A DNA stretch of 64,000 nt from Candidatus Burkholderia humilis. Lineage in GTDB: Bacteria > Pseudomonadota > Gammaproteobacteria > Burkholderiales > Burkholderiaceae. A program made the translations under genes and the position numbers. The notes under the pieces were generated by a model. That model made no database searches and was not told the origin of the DNA. It worked only from the letters and a program-made list of their open reading frames with translations. Each line of letters opens with the position of its first letter. Position 1 is the stretch's first letter. Positions 8,274-18,203 of the stretch are shown piece after piece. Location: positions 165,175-229,174 of the forward strand of contig LFMX01000001.1 of the NCBI GenBank assembly GCA_001184405.1, in the 5' to 3' direction.

Positions 8274-9550
8274 ATGACTTCTCGACCCGATCTGCCGGTT
8301 CCATTCGAAGCCTTGCCCAATTCGTGTGGCGGGTCCGTGCGACTCGCCGAAATGGCGCTCGCGGATGCGCTGCACGCGCTGCAACGCGGCAACGAAACCG
8401 CCAGCGCGCTCAGGCGCGCGAATTCCGCGCTGCATTCGGCGGGCGGGCTGCCCGCGCAGCGTTTTGCCGAAACGCTCGCGCTCGTCGTGCCGCTCGGCGA
8501 TGACTCGGAGCCGAATCGCACGCGCATTCTGGATGTGCTCATGGTCTTTGGCGCCGCGATCGAGCGGCACAATCTGCGCGAACTGGCGTGTTCTTACCGT
8601 GCTGTTCGATCGATATCGCGGTCTGCACGCGTTGCTGGCGATGCACACGCGTATCGAGCCCGTTTCCTACGACGACCTCGCGCTTGCCGGCCGCGCGATC
8701 GCACCGGCGACGCTCGCGTGCATCGCGCCGGACCGGCTCGCGCGCATGCGGGCGCATTACAAACAGGCGCTGCTCAAAGTGCTGCGCGCGCCCGCGAACG
8801 AAAGCGCCGACGCGTTCGCGCGCCTCGACAGTTGCCTGACCGATCTGCGCAGCGACGATCCCTACGATTTCTGACGTCTCGCGCTCAACACGGTCTGGGC
8901 GCTGCGCGAGCGCGCGGAGCGCGGCAACGGCGAGACATCGCCCAACAACGCGGACGCCAAGCGGCTCTACGCGCGTTTCAATCTCGTGCTAGCCGATCAG
9001 GCGCATGCGTCGACCTACGCGCCGTGTTCGCTCGTGCGCGCGACGTTGGCGCTTTTATGGCGCGATTTCGCGCTGTTCGGCGCGACGCCCGAAGATGCCG
9101 AGCGCGTCGATGTTCTGCGCGACTACGGTCTGACGGTCGCGTGGCATGTCGCCGGAACGCCCGCGTCGGAGGCGGCGTGGGAGCAGGGCGCGGCGCAGGC
9201 GAACGAAGACGGCACGCGCGATCTCGGCGCGCTGCGCGTGAACGCGGCCGCCTACGAGGACTTTTTGCAGAGCGCGGAAACGTCGATCGACACGCTCGTT
9301 GAACGCGGCGCATCGGCTGGGGGCCTCGGCGTGTGCGCTGGGGTTGGGGCACGTCGCGCTGCTCGCGGATACGCTCGGCCTCGCGTGGCGGCGCGTCGCG
9401 TACCACGGCGAGAGTCAGGGCAGCGTCAACGATCGCGGTCTGGAAGCGAGCGTCCACGAGCGCGCCGCGCAAATGCTGCGTTCGGTGCTGCATCAGGCGG
9501 CGGGCATCGCGCCTTCGGACGGGCGCGCGTCGGTGGCGCTGGCGCGGTAG
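8274..9550 (+). pseudogene. Decayed helical protein, possibly FimL/ChpA-type twitching-motility scaffold
   Basis: Coding-like sequence starts at ATG 8274 (MTSRPDLPVPFEALPNS), shifts frame near 8590 (to LFDRYRGLHALLAMHTRIE), meets TGA at 8872-8874 where DFWRLALN is expected (TGG to TGA), continues in the same frame (RLYARFNLVLADQAHAS) and shifts again near 9320 to ALGHVALLADTLGLAWRR. It is all alpha-helical with an Hpt-like helix pattern. Position after rubA, where pil-chp genes lie in relatives, and a FimL/ChpA-like look (RLYARF, ALGHVA..LADTLGLA) suggest the N-terminal scaffold of the pilus chemosensory system. That identity is a guess; the decay is clear. Bases 9551-9790 hold no recognisable gene. 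Confidence 0.5.
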
Positions 9551-9790
9551 CGGCGGCCTTACGGCATTGCGAACCGCAGCGCATCGGATTCCGGCTGGCT
9601 CGCCCGCGCGACGGCGACTTCCTTGTCTTGGTCGCCGGTTGCCGCGCCTCCGGCGCGCGCCGATTGCAGCAAGCGTCACGCGCAGCGCTTCGCGAAACGG
9701 TCGATTGCCCACGCTGGCGCCCGCGCATCACTCGCCGTCGCCGACTTCCGCACTTTTCAGAGCCGATTACTGCGGGCGTCCCGCGCAGCG

Positions 9791-11284
9791 CTACTCCTCA
9801 TCAATCTCCGCCGCGCTTCGCTTCCCCGGCCCGCGCACCACGTCGTATCGCGCGCGCGTGCGTTTGCGCGCAGCATCGTGATCGACGAGCGGTTGCGGAT
9901 ATTCCGCGCCGAGCGAAATCTTCGCGGCCTTCAGCGCATCCGGTTTTGCGAGCCACGGCGCGTGAATATCCCGATCCGACAAACCCGCGATCTTCGGCAC
10001 GTAATGCCGAATAAACTTGCTCTTCGCGTCGAATTTCTTCGACTGCGTGATCGGATTGAAGATGCGGAAATAAGGCTGCGCATCGCATCCGCTCAATGAC
10101 GCCCATTGCCATCCGCCGTTATTGTTGGACAGCTCGAAGTCGTTCAGCAGCGCCTCGAAATACGCTTCGCCGCGCCGCCAGTCGATATACCCAGATCCTT
10201 CGTCAGAAAACTCGCTACAACCATGCGCAGCCGGTTGTGCATATAGCCCGACTGGTTGATTTGCCGCATCGCCGCATCGACGAGCGGATAGCCGGTTTGC
10301 CCCACGCACCACGCGGCAAAATTCGCGTCGGCGGCGTCGCCCGTTTCCCATTCGATGCGATCGTATTCCGGCTTGAACGCGCGATGCTCGTCCGGCACCT
10401 CCACACGCGGAAAATGGTGCAGTACGGAGAAATAGAACTCCCGCCAGATCAGCTCGCCGAGCCACGTTTGCGCGCCCTTGTTGCAGTGCCGCTGCGCATC
10501 GTGCGCGACGCGGGCGAGCGCGCGAATCGATATCGTGCCGTGCCGCAGATGCACGCCCATGTAGCTCGGGCCTTTCTGTGCGGGAAAGTCGCGCGCGTGA
10601 GCGTAATCGGCCATGCGATCGTGGAAGTCGTCGAACAGCTCGAACGCGCCGCTCGATCCGGCGGGAAACGCGGGCGCGTGGGCATCGGAGAAACCGAGCG
10701 AGGCGAGAGACGGCATCGCGTGCTTCACGCCCGACGGCGGTTTCGCGAGCGCGTTCAAATGATCTTCCGATGCATACGGCCGCAGCGCATCCGGCGTCAA
10801 CGTTTCGAGCCATTTGCGTTTGTACGGCGTGAAGACGGTGTACGGCTTGGCCGCGTTTGTCATCACATCGTCATGATCGAACACGGCTTGATCGCGAAAC
10901 GTGAAAAACGTGATGTCCTGACTCGCGAGTTTCTGCGCCACGGCTTCGTCGCGCCTTTGCGCTCGGCTCGTAATCGCGATTGGCGAACACTGCGTTCACG
11001 CCGCATTCACGTGCCAGCGCGGGAATGTCGTGCGCCGGATGCCCGTGTCGCACCATCAAGCCGCCGCCCGCATCGCGCAAGGTGCGATCCAGTTCGACCA
11101 GACTCGCATGAATGAACGGCACGCGCCGATCGTTTTTATCGAGCGGAGAAAGAATTTCGCGATCGAAAACGAAGGCACACAGCACGCGGCGGCACCGTGT
11201 GAGCGCGTGATAGAGTGCAGCATTGTCTGCCGCGCGCAGGTCCCGCCGAAACCAGACCAGACCCAGATCAAACTCGGCCATCAT
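9791..11284 (-). pseudogene. phrB: Deoxyribodipyrimidine photolyase, two frameshifts
   Basis: The gene codes for a cryptochrome/photolyase-family enzyme that repairs UV cyclobutane dimers with FADH- and an antenna cofactor. N terminus: GLVWFRRDLRAADNAALYHA, then GHPAHDIPALARECGV and ANRDYEPSA. A shift near 10945 leads to VFTPYKRKW and the FAD-binding region GVHLRHGTISIR, GAQTWLGELIWREFY, FAAWCVGQTGYPLVDAAMR and NRLRMVVASFLTKDL. A second shift near 10190 leads to WRRGEAYFEALLNDFE, NNNGGWQWAS, CDAQPYFRIFNP and WLAKPDALKAA, ending at 9791. All domains of a roughly 490-residue enzyme are recognisable, so loss is recent. It is divergent from algH. Confidence 0.9.
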
Positions 11285-11314
11285 CTCGCAGCGCCTTTGT
11301 TAAAATCCTTGATT

Positions 11315-11893
11315 ATGTCCAAGACTTCCGATCGCATCAATTTGACGAATCAGTTCCTGATCGCCATGCCGTCTATGGCCGATCCGACGTTCTCGGGAAC
11401 GGTGGTCTATCTTTGCGATCACACCGAAAAAGGTGCGCTCGGCCTCGTCATCAACCGGCCGATGGATATCGACCTTCAATCGCTTTTTCAGCGCATCGAT
11501 CTGAAACTCGAGATCGAGCCGCTGGTTCATTTGCCCGTGTATTTCGGCGGTCCGGTTCAAACGGAACGCGGCTTCGTGCTGCACGAAGAGAACGACGGCG
11601 AACCCTACAGCTCGTCGATGAGCGTGCCCGGCGGCCTTGCCATGACCACGTCGAAGGACGTGCTCGAAGCGGTCGCGAGCGGTAAGGGCCCCGCGCGCTT
11701 TCTGCTCACGCTCGGTCACGCGGGCTGGGGCGCGGGCCAGCTCGAAGAAGAAATCTCCAAGAACGGCTGGCTCACCGTGGAAGCCGATCCGCGCATCATC
11801 TTCGATGTGCCCGCCGAAGATCGCCTCGAAGTGGCGCTGTCGCTGCTCGGCGTATCGCGTTCGATGTTGTCCGGCGAAGCAGGGCACGCATGA
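11315..11893 (+). CDS. algH: YqgE/AlgH family protein
   Basis: An intact protein of 192 residues, normal for the family (UPF0301). Motifs: [19 protein letters not shown] at residues 10-28, [34 protein letters not shown] and [19 protein letters not shown]. In Pseudomonas AlgH influences alginate transcription; its biochemical role is unsettled. The ATG at 11315 is chosen from the usual MSK..NLTNQFL start. The stop overlaps the ruvX start (ATGA), so translation is probably coupled in an operon running towards the pyr genes. Confidence 0.95.
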   Translation: MSKTSDRINLTNQFLIAMPSMADPTFSGTVVYLCDHTEKGALGLVINRPMDIDLQSLFQRIDLKLEIEPLVHLPVYFGGPVQTERGFVLHEENDGEPYSSSMSVPGGLAMTTSKDVLEAVASGKGPARFLLTLGHAGWGAGQLEEEISKNGWLTVEADPRIIFDVPAEDRLEVALSLLGVSRSMLSGEAGHA

Positions 11894-12336
11894 GCCGCGA
11901 AGCCACGCTGCTGGCATTCGATTACGGCGAGAAACGCATCGGTGTCGCCGTCGGCAATACGTTGACCAAAAACGCGCGCGCGCTCATCGTCGTCGACAAT
12001 CGCGGACGGGATTATCGTTTCGAGGAAATCGGCAAGTTGCTCGCCGAATGGAAACCGAATGCGGTCGTAGTCGGCATGCCGATGCATCCGGACGGCACGC
12101 CGCACGAAATGAGCGCGCTGGCCAAGCGTTTCGGCAATCAGGTGAACGGGCGTTTCAACGTGCCCGTCGAATGGGTCGACGAGCGTTATTCATCCGTCGA
12201 TGCCAAAGCCGACTTGCGCGCGCGCGGCGTACGCACGAATTCACGCGGCCGTTTCGACGATATCGATGCCGAAGCCGCCTGCGTCATCCTTCAACAATAT
12301 CTCGACGGACTGTCCGACGATCATGAGTTCCATTGA
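11890..12336 (+). CDS. ruvX: Holliday-junction resolvase-like protein RuvX/YqgF
   Basis: An intact 148-residue RNase H-fold protein. Motifs: [16 protein letters not shown] (first catalytic Asp, residue 10), [34 protein letters not shown] and [15 protein letters not shown]. The family is implicated in pre-16S rRNA 5' processing and was first proposed as a Holliday-junction resolvase. It overlaps algH by 4 bases and pyrR by 14 bases, in the conserved Burkholderiaceae order algH-ruvX-pyrR. Confidence 0.95.
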   Translation: MSREATLLAFDYGEKRIGVAVGNTLTKNARALIVVDNRGRDYRFEEIGKLLAEWKPNAVVVGMPMHPDGTPHEMSALAKRFGNQVNGRFNVPVEWVDERYSSVDAKADLRARGVRTNSRGRFDDIDAEAACVILQQYLDGLSDDHEFH

Positions 12337-12838
12337 CGCTGAAGCGCTGTATCGCGCGCTCGTCGAGCACATTCGCGCGGCTTACGGGCAAGCGCTCGCA
12401 TCGAACGACGGCGCGGTGCTCGCCGGCGTGTACAGCGGCGGCGTGTGGCTCGCCGAGCGCCTGGCGAAAGATTTGAACGCCGCGAGTTTCGGCGTGGTGA
12501 ACGTGGCGCTGCATCGTGACGATTACGCGAAAAAGGGCTTGCACAGCCAGGCGCGCCCGACCGATCTTCCATTCGATGTGAACGGCCGCCGCATCATTTT
12601 GATCGACGACGTGCTGTCCACCGGCCGCACCGTGCGCGCGGCGATCAATGAACTGTACGATTACGGCCGTCCCGCATCGATCGACCTTGCCGTACTCGCC
12701 GATCGCGGCAGACGCGAAATGCCGATCAGCGCGCGTTTCGTCGGCGGCACGGTCGACGTGCCCGCGAACGAAGACCTCGTGCTCGCGCGCCGCGATGACG
12801 GCGCGTTCGAATTCACGACCGAACCGCGCGCACACTAA
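12323..12838 (+). CDS. pyrR: PyrR: pyr operon regulator / uracil phosphoribosyltransferase
   Basis: Intact, 171 residues. Type I phosphoribosyltransferase fold with the PRPP loop [19 protein letters not shown] near residues 93-111, [15 protein letters not shown] near the N terminus, and [14 protein letters not shown]. PyrR enzymes convert uracil plus PRPP to UMP and in many bacteria regulate the pyr operon by RNA binding; in proteobacteria the regulatory role is less certain. The start ATG at 12323 ([12 protein letters not shown]) lies inside the end of ruvX. Confidence 0.93.
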   Translation: MSSIDAEALYRALVEHIRAAYGQALASNDGAVLAGVYSGGVWLAERLAKDLNAASFGVVNVALHRDDYAKKGLHSQARPTDLPFDVNGRRIILIDDVLSTGRTVRAAINELYDYGRPASIDLAVLADRGRREMPISARFVGGTVDVPANEDLVLARRDDGAFEFTTEPRAH

Positions 12839-12885
12839 ACACGTCAGTCTCACTGCATCACATTCAGGAAACACCCGGGATCAAC

Positions 12886-13911
12886 ATGAACACCGCCACT
12901 CAGGGCGCAGCCGACAACGGCGCGTCCGCACCCGACACATTCCGGTACGGCTTTCTCAAGGGCAATCCGCAGCTCACGAAAAACGGTGAGTTGAAGCACC
13001 TGTTGAGCATCGAAGGTTTGCCGCGTTCCATCGTCACGCATATTCTCGATACCACCGAGCAGTTCGTGAGCGTGACGGACCGCGAAGTGAAGAAGGTGCC
13101 GCTGTTGCGCGGCAAGTCGGTGTTCAATCTCTTCTTCGAGAACTCGACGCGCACGCGCACCACATTCGAAATCGCGGCGACGCGGCTGTCGGCGGACGTG
13201 CTGAATTTGAACATCAACGCGTTGTCCACGAGCAAGGGCGAATCGCTGCTCGACACCATCAACAATCTTTCCGCGATGCACGCCGACATGTTCGTCGTGC
13301 GTCATGCATCGAGCGGTGCGCCGTATCTGATCGCCGAGCATTGCGCGCCGCACGTGCACGTGATCAACGCGGGCGATGGCCGTCACGCGTATCCGACGCA
13401 GGGCTTGCTCGACATGTACACCATTCGCCACTACAAGCGCGACTTCACGAAGCTGCGCGTGGCGATCGTCGGCGACATTCTGCATTCGCGCGTCGCGCGC
13501 TCGGACATTCATGCGCTGACCACGCTCGGCGTGCCCGAAGTGCGCGCGTCGGTCCGCGCACGCTCCTGCCGAGCAATCTCGATCAGATGGGCGTGCACGT
13601 CTATCACAATCTCGACGAAGGGCTAAAGGGCGTCGATGTGATCACATCTGCTGCGTCTGCAAAACGAGCGCATGAGCGGCGCGTTGCTGCCGCCCGCGCA
13701 GGAGTATTTCAAGAGCTGGGGTTTGACGCCCGAGCGCCTTGCACTCGCTGCGCCCGATGCCATCGTCATGCATCCGGGGCCGATGAACCGCGGCGTGGAA
13801 ATCGATTCGCAAGTGGCCGATGGTCCGCAATCGGTGATTCTGAATCAGGTGACATTCGGTATCGCCGTGCGCATGGCGGTGATGGGCATCGTGGCCGGCA
13901 ACAGCGACTAA
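12886..13911 (+). pseudogene. pyrB: Aspartate carbamoyltransferase catalytic subunit, two frameshifts
   Basis: PyrB makes carbamoyl-aspartate, the first committed pyrimidine step. From ATG 12886 the sequence is normal through the carbamoyl-phosphate motif [56 protein letters not shown] and [15 protein letters not shown] missing G near 13550 shifts [19 protein letters not shown] out of frame, and an extra base near 13650 restores the frame at [10 protein letters not shown]. The rest ([20 protein letters not shown]) is normal to the stop at 13911. The extended N terminus fits the class A ATCase that pairs with PyrC'. Either the strain has lost de novo pyrimidine synthesis or these are sequence errors. 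Confidence 0.9.
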
Positions 13912-13920
13912 AGAAACGAC

Positions 13921-15169
13921 ATGAAAATCCAGATTCAGAACGGCACGATCATCGATCCGGCCGCGGGCACGGAAGCACGCAAGGACGTGTTTATCGCGGT
14001 GGGGCGTATCGTCGGCATTGGCGAAGCGCCGGCCGATTTTCACGCGACGAAAATCATCGACGCGAACGGTTTGTATGTCGCGCCCGGTTTCGTCGATTTG
14101 TCGGCGCGGCTGCGAGAGCCGGGCTTCGAACACAAGGTGACGCTCGAATCCGAAATGGCCGGCGGCATGACGAGCCTCGTCTGTTCACCCGACACCGATC
14201 CCGTGCTCGACGAACCCGGCCTCGTCGAAATGCTCAAGTTCCGCACACAGAAGCTGCATATCGCGCATGTGTATCTGCTGGGCGCGCTGACGGTCGGCTT
14301 GAGGGGCGAAACCATTACCGAAATGGTCGAGTTGACCGAAGCGGGTTGCGTCGATTTCTCTCGGGCCGATAACCCGATCGTCGATACGCGCACGCTGCAG
14401 CGCGCGCTGCAATACGCGACGACGTACGGCTATACCGCGTGGCTGCGCTCGCAAGACGCGTTCATGTCGAAGGGCGGTGCGGTGGCGTCGCGGCTCAGGC
14501 TTTCGGGCGTGCCGGTGGCGGCGGAAACCATCGCGCTGCATACGATTTTCGAACTGATGCGCGTGACCGGTGCGCGCGTGCATCTGTCGCATCTGTCGTC
14601 GGGCGCGGGCGTGGCGCTCATGCGTGCGGCGAAGGCCGAAGGGCTGAACGTGACCTGCGATGTGACGATCAATCACGTGCATTTGACGGACATCGACATC
14701 GGTTATTTCGATTCGCAATTCCGTCTCGATCCGCCTTTGCGCTCGCAGCGTGACCGCGACGCGATTCGCGCGGGTCTCGAAGACGGCACGATCGATTCGA
14801 TCTGCTCCGATCACACGCCGCTCGACGACGAAAAGCTGCTGCCATTCGCCGAAGCCACGCCGGGCGCGACCGGCCTCGAACTGCTGTTGTCGCTCACGCT
14901 CAAGTGGGCGCGCGAAGCGAACGTGCCGATTGCGAAGGCGCTCGCGCGCATCACGTCGTCGCCGGCGGATGTGCCTGAAGCTGGCGGCGGGGCGCATCAC
15001 GCTCGGCGCGGTCGCCGACATCTGCGTGTTCGATGCCGAAGCGCAATGGCGTGTCGATCCGCTCAAGCTGAAGAGCCAGGGACGCAACTCGCCGTTCCGC
15101 GGTTACGAATTGCCGGCTCGCGTGCGCGCGACGATCGTCGGCGGGCACGTTGCCTACGAAGGACGCTGA
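13921..15169 (+). pseudogene. pyrC': Non-catalytic dihydroorotase-like subunit PyrC' (PyrX), frameshifted
   Basis: A type I dihydroorotase-like protein starting 9 bases after pyrB ([16 protein letters not shown]). The metal-binding His-x-His of active enzymes is missing: where they read DxHxHLREPG this one has [11 protein letters not shown]. This is the hallmark of PyrC', the inactive partner that supports class A ATCase in Pseudomonas and relatives. Other motifs are present ([36 protein letters not shown]). One base is missing near 14977, so the last 65 residues (LKLAAGRITLGAVADICVF to the TGA at 15167) are out of frame. Because of the shift, the frame runs straight into plsC without a stop. 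Confidence 0.88.
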
Positions 15170-15171
15170 GC

Positions 15172-15963
15172 ATGGGCACTGCGCTGCGCAAGTTGCGGCT
15201 CGTCGTGCATCTGCTGCGCGGCATGTGGATCGTGGCGCGGCGGTTTCCGCGCGCGACGGCCGCCGAGCGCATGCGGATGAATCGCGAATGGTCGCTCGAG
15301 ATGCTGCGTTTGTCCGGCATGAAACTCGTCGTCCACAACGATGAAGCGCGGCTCGATGCGGGCGCGCTCGTCGTCGGCAATCACATTTCGTGGATCGATA
15401 TTTACGTCATCAACGCGTGGCGGCCGACGCCGTTCGTATCGAAGGCGGAGATTTGCAAGTGGCCGATCGTCGGCTGGCTCGCGCAGCAACTCGATACCGT
15501 GTTCGTGCAGCGCGAAAAGCGCAGCGACGCGAAACGCATCATGCACGAACTGGCGGAGCGGCTGCACAAGGGCGAACTGATGTGCGTGTTCCCCGAAGGC
15601 ACGACGACCGATGGGCAGAGCTTGCTGCCGTTTCACGCGAATATGTTTCAGGCGACGGTATCGGCGTCGGTGCCGGTGCAGCCCGTCTGTCTGATGTATG
15701 AAGATGCACGCGGCGTGCTGTCGACTGCGCCGGCTTATATCGGCGACATGACGCTCAACGATTCGCTCGAAGCGTTGCTGCGCGCCGCGCCGCTCACCGC
15801 GCATCTCTATGTCTGCGATCCGCTCGCGCCCGGCGCGGACCGGCGTCTGCTCGCAAGCGAAGCGCAGACGGCGCTGGATCGCATGCGTGGCGCGCCGGCG
15901 GTGGTCGCGCCCGCGCCGATCGTCGCGCCGGTTACTTCTTCATCGCGCAACTCACCTGCGTGA
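15172..15963 (+). CDS. plsC: 1-acyl-sn-glycerol-3-phosphate acyltransferase
   Basis: Intact, 263 residues. The enzyme acylates lysophosphatidate to phosphatidate at the inner membrane. Acyltransferase motifs: VVGNHISWIDIYVIN (HX4D, residues about 66-80), TVFVQREKRSDAKRI, and VFPEGTTTDGQSLLPF. The N-terminal stretch LVVHLLRGMWIVARRF is a membrane-associated helix. The ATG at 15172 is 3 bases after the pyrC' stop. The Ala/Pro/Val-rich tail (residues 240-263) overlaps the 3' end of the convergent apaH gene by 32 bases. Confidence 0.9.
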   Translation: MGTALRKLRLVVHLLRGMWIVARRFPRATAAERMRMNREWSLEMLRLSGMKLVVHNDEARLDAGALVVGNHISWIDIYVINAWRPTPFVSKAEICKWPIVGWLAQQLDTVFVQREKRSDAKRIMHELAERLHKGELMCVFPEGTTTDGQSLLPFHANMFQATVSASVPVQPVCLMYEDARGVLSTAPAYIGDMTLNDSLEALLRAAPLTAHLYVCDPLAPGADRRLLASEAQTALDRMRGAPAVVAPAPIVAPVTSSSRNSPA

Positions 15964-16771
15964 TCACACGCTGCGCCGGATTTTTCGTCAGCAACACCGC
16001 TGACAATTTGTTGCCCCACACGCAGCCCGCATCGAGGCAGAGCACGTTGTCGCGGACCATCAGGCCGAGCGCGGCCCAGTGTCCGAAGACGATCGTCACG
16101 TCTTGCGTGCGGCGATTCGGCGCGTCGAACCACGGCAGGTAGCCGGGCGGCGAGGAATCCGGGCCGCCGTTGTTGGCGAACTCCATCGCGCCTTCGGGCG
16201 TGCAGAAGCGGATGCGCGTGAGCGCGTTGTAAGTCACGCGCAGCCGATCCGTGCCGGTCAGCGAATCGTCCCAGCGATGCGGCTCGTTGCCGTACAGATC
16301 GGCCAGCGTTTCCTTCCAGTTCGGCGCACGCAGCGCGCGTTCTAACTCGTGCGCGAGTTCGAGCGTCATCGTCGCGTCCCATTGCGGCAGCACGCCCGCG
16401 TGAACCATCAGATTGCCGTTCTCGAGATGCGCGACGGGTTTGTGCCGCACCCATTCGATCAGATCGGTGGCATCGGGCGCTTCGAGAATTTCATCGAGCG
16501 TGTCGCCTTTTTTCGGCTTGCGAAGGCCGGCCGCGACCGAAAGCAGATTCAGATCGTGATTGCCGAGCACGACGGTCGCGCGCGAACCGAGCGCGATGAC
16601 ATCGCGCAGGGTTTGCAGCGACTTCGGCCCGCGATTGATGAGGTCGCCCGCGAACCACAACGGCGTACTGGCCGACGGCGCTGCTTTGGTCAGCAGGCGC
16701 CGGAACGGATCACAGCAGCCTTGAAGATCGCCGAAAACGAGAGGAGCGGAGTTGTCGATGCTGTCGGTCAT
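15932..16771 (-). CDS. apaH: Symmetrical bis(5'-nucleosyl)-tetraphosphatase (diadenosine tetraphosphatase)
   Basis: Intact, 279 residues, usual length. Metallophosphatase motifs in order: VFGDLQGCCDPFRRLL (residues 12-27), WFAGDLINRGPKSLQTL, VVLGNHDLNLLSVAAG, NLMVHAGVLPQWD and VFGHWAALGL. ApaH hydrolyses Ap4A to two ADP and in enterobacteria also decaps Np4-capped RNA. It is convergent with plsC and lies back to back with the polysaccharide cluster beginning at 17132. Confidence 0.95.
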   Translation of the reverse strand: MTDSIDNSAPLVFGDLQGCCDPFRRLLTKAAPSASTPLWFAGDLINRGPKSLQTLRDVIALGSRATVVLGNHDLNLLSVAAGLRKPKKGDTLDEILEAPDATDLIEWVRHKPVAHLENGNLMVHAGVLPQWDATMTLELAHELERALRAPNWKETLADLYGNEPHRWDDSLTGTDRLRVTYNALTRIRFCTPEGAMEFANNGGPDSSPPGYLPWFDAPNRRTQDVTIVFGHWAALGLMVRDNVLCLDAGCVWGNKLSAVLLTKNPAQRVITQVSCAMKK

Positions 16772-16972
16772 TGAATGGAGCGGAGGCGGGTGACGGTCGA
16801 GCGCTTAGGAGAGGCGACCGGTGCCCTTGCATTATGAAACAGACAGCGAATACTTGCGTGGCGAAGGATTTTTTCAAAAATGCGCTTCGCGTTACACCCT
16901 GAAACTGCATGCAACGGCGGACGTTTAGCTGTATCAATCTGTTAGGCGTGTAGTTTTTGCAGAGCGCCGCTT

Positions 16973-16978
16973 TATAAT
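16973..16978 (+). promoter_or_regulatory. Putative -10 element (TATAAT) upstream of the polysaccharide cluster
   Basis: TATAAT lies 154 bases before the rfbB start, after the relatively AT-rich string GTAGTTTTTGC. The -35 region (TAGTTT, spacing 16) is weak. The gap 16772-17131 between apaH and rfbB shows no other gene, so it must hold the promoters for both divergent units; the leader to rfbB is long. Confidence 0.4.
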
Positions 16979-17131
16979 GAACGATTGATCAGCAGATGTG
17001 CGGAACATTTCGACGTTGGTCACCCGTTCCGCATTTCAGGCTGCGTTTGCGCTCAAGGCGAAAATTTTTCCACACATTCGAGCAAGCTTTCAACGGATTC
17101 ATCCGACTGAAAGCAGCCGAGAAGGGTTTTT

Positions 17132-18193
17132 ATGATTCTCGTGACGGGCGGCGCCGGTTTTATTGGGGCCAATTTTGTTCTGGACTGGCTCAATGGCTCG
17201 GACGAGCCTGTGCTCAACGTCGACAAGCTGACGTATGCGGGCAACCTCGGCACGCTCAACTCGCTGAAAGACGATCCGCGCCACATCTTCGCGCGCGCGG
17301 ACATTTGTGATCGCGCCGCCATCGACGATCTGCTCGCCAAGCACAAGCCGCGCGCCATCCTGCATTTTGCCGCCGAGAGTCATGTCGACCGTTCCATTCA
17401 CGGTCCGGCGGATTTCGTTCAGACGAATGTCGTCGGCACGTTCACGCTGTTCGAAGCGGCGCGCATGTACTGGAGCAAACTGCCCGAAGCGGAGAAGCAG
17501 GCATTCCGTTTCCTGCATGTATCGACGGATGAAGTGTTCGGCTCGCTGTCCGCGACCGATCCGCAATTCTCCGAGACCACGCCTTACGCGCCCAACAGCC
17601 CGTATTCGGCCACGAAAGCCGGTTCCGACCACCTGGTGCGCGCGTATCACCATACGTACGGGCTGCCGGTTCTAACGACCAACTGCTCGAACAACTACGG
17701 CCCGTACCAGTTCCCGGAAAAGCTGATTCCGCTGATGATCGCCAATGCGCTCGGCGGCAAGCCGCTGCCCGTTTATGGCGATGGTCAGAACGTGCGCGAC
17801 TGGCTGTATGTCGGCGATCACTGCTCGGCCATTCGCGAAGTGTTCGCGCGCGGTCAACTCGGCGAAACGTATAACGTCGGCGGCTGGAACGAGAAGAAGA
17901 ACCTCGAAGTCGTGCATACGCTGTGTGACTTGCTCGATAAGGCCAAGCCGAAGTCGAGCGGCTCGTATCGCGATCAGATCACGTATGTGACGGATCGTCC
18001 GGGCCATGATCGCCGCTATGCAATCGATGCGCGCAAGCTCGAGCGCGAGCTCGGCTGGAAGCCGGCGGAAACGTTCGAGACCGGTTTGGCGAAGACGGTT
18101 CAGTGGTATCTGGACAATCAGCCGTGGGCTGACGAAGTGGCATCCGGCGAATACCGGAAGTGGGTCGAGACAAACTACGCGCAGCGCGCGTAA
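17132..18193 (+). CDS. rfbB: dTDP-glucose 4,6-dehydratase
   Basis: Intact, 353 residues, full family length. It makes dTDP-4-keto-6-deoxyglucose, step two of dTDP-L-rhamnose synthesis, in the cytoplasm. Extended SDR features: NAD motif [13 protein letters not shown] at the N terminus, [20 protein letters not shown], the catalytic [10 protein letters not shown] (Tyr-x3-Lys), [18 protein letters not shown] and [23 protein letters not shown] ribosome site precedes the ATG. First gene of an intact tail-to-head rfbBACD operon. Confidence 0.97.
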   Translation: MILVTGGAGFIGANFVLDWLNGSDEPVLNVDKLTYAGNLGTLNSLKDDPRHIFARADICDRAAIDDLLAKHKPRAILHFAAESHVDRSIHGPADFVQTNVVGTFTLFEAARMYWSKLPEAEKQAFRFLHVSTDEVFGSLSATDPQFSETTPYAPNSPYSATKAGSDHLVRAYHHTYGLPVLTTNCSNNYGPYQFPEKLIPLMIANALGGKPLPVYGDGQNVRDWLYVGDHCSAIREVFARGQLGETYNVGGWNEKKNLEVVHTLCDLLDKAKPKSSGSYRDQITYVTDRPGHDRRYAIDARKLERELGWKPAETFETGLAKTVQWYLDNQPWADEVASGEYRKWVETNYAQRA

Positions 18194-18203
18194 GGAGCTG
18201 ATG

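Noticed and set aside
10096..11115. 339-residue plus-strand frame opposite the photolyase gene
   Set aside because: Arg-rich composition and complete overlap with recognisable photolyase motifs on the other strand mark it as a shadow.
13921..15963. Apparent 680-residue fusion of dihydroorotase and acyltransferase
   Set aside because: The joined frame is a by-product of the one-base loss near 14977 in pyrC'; the proper pyrC' end and stop exist in another frame and plsC has its own start at 15172.
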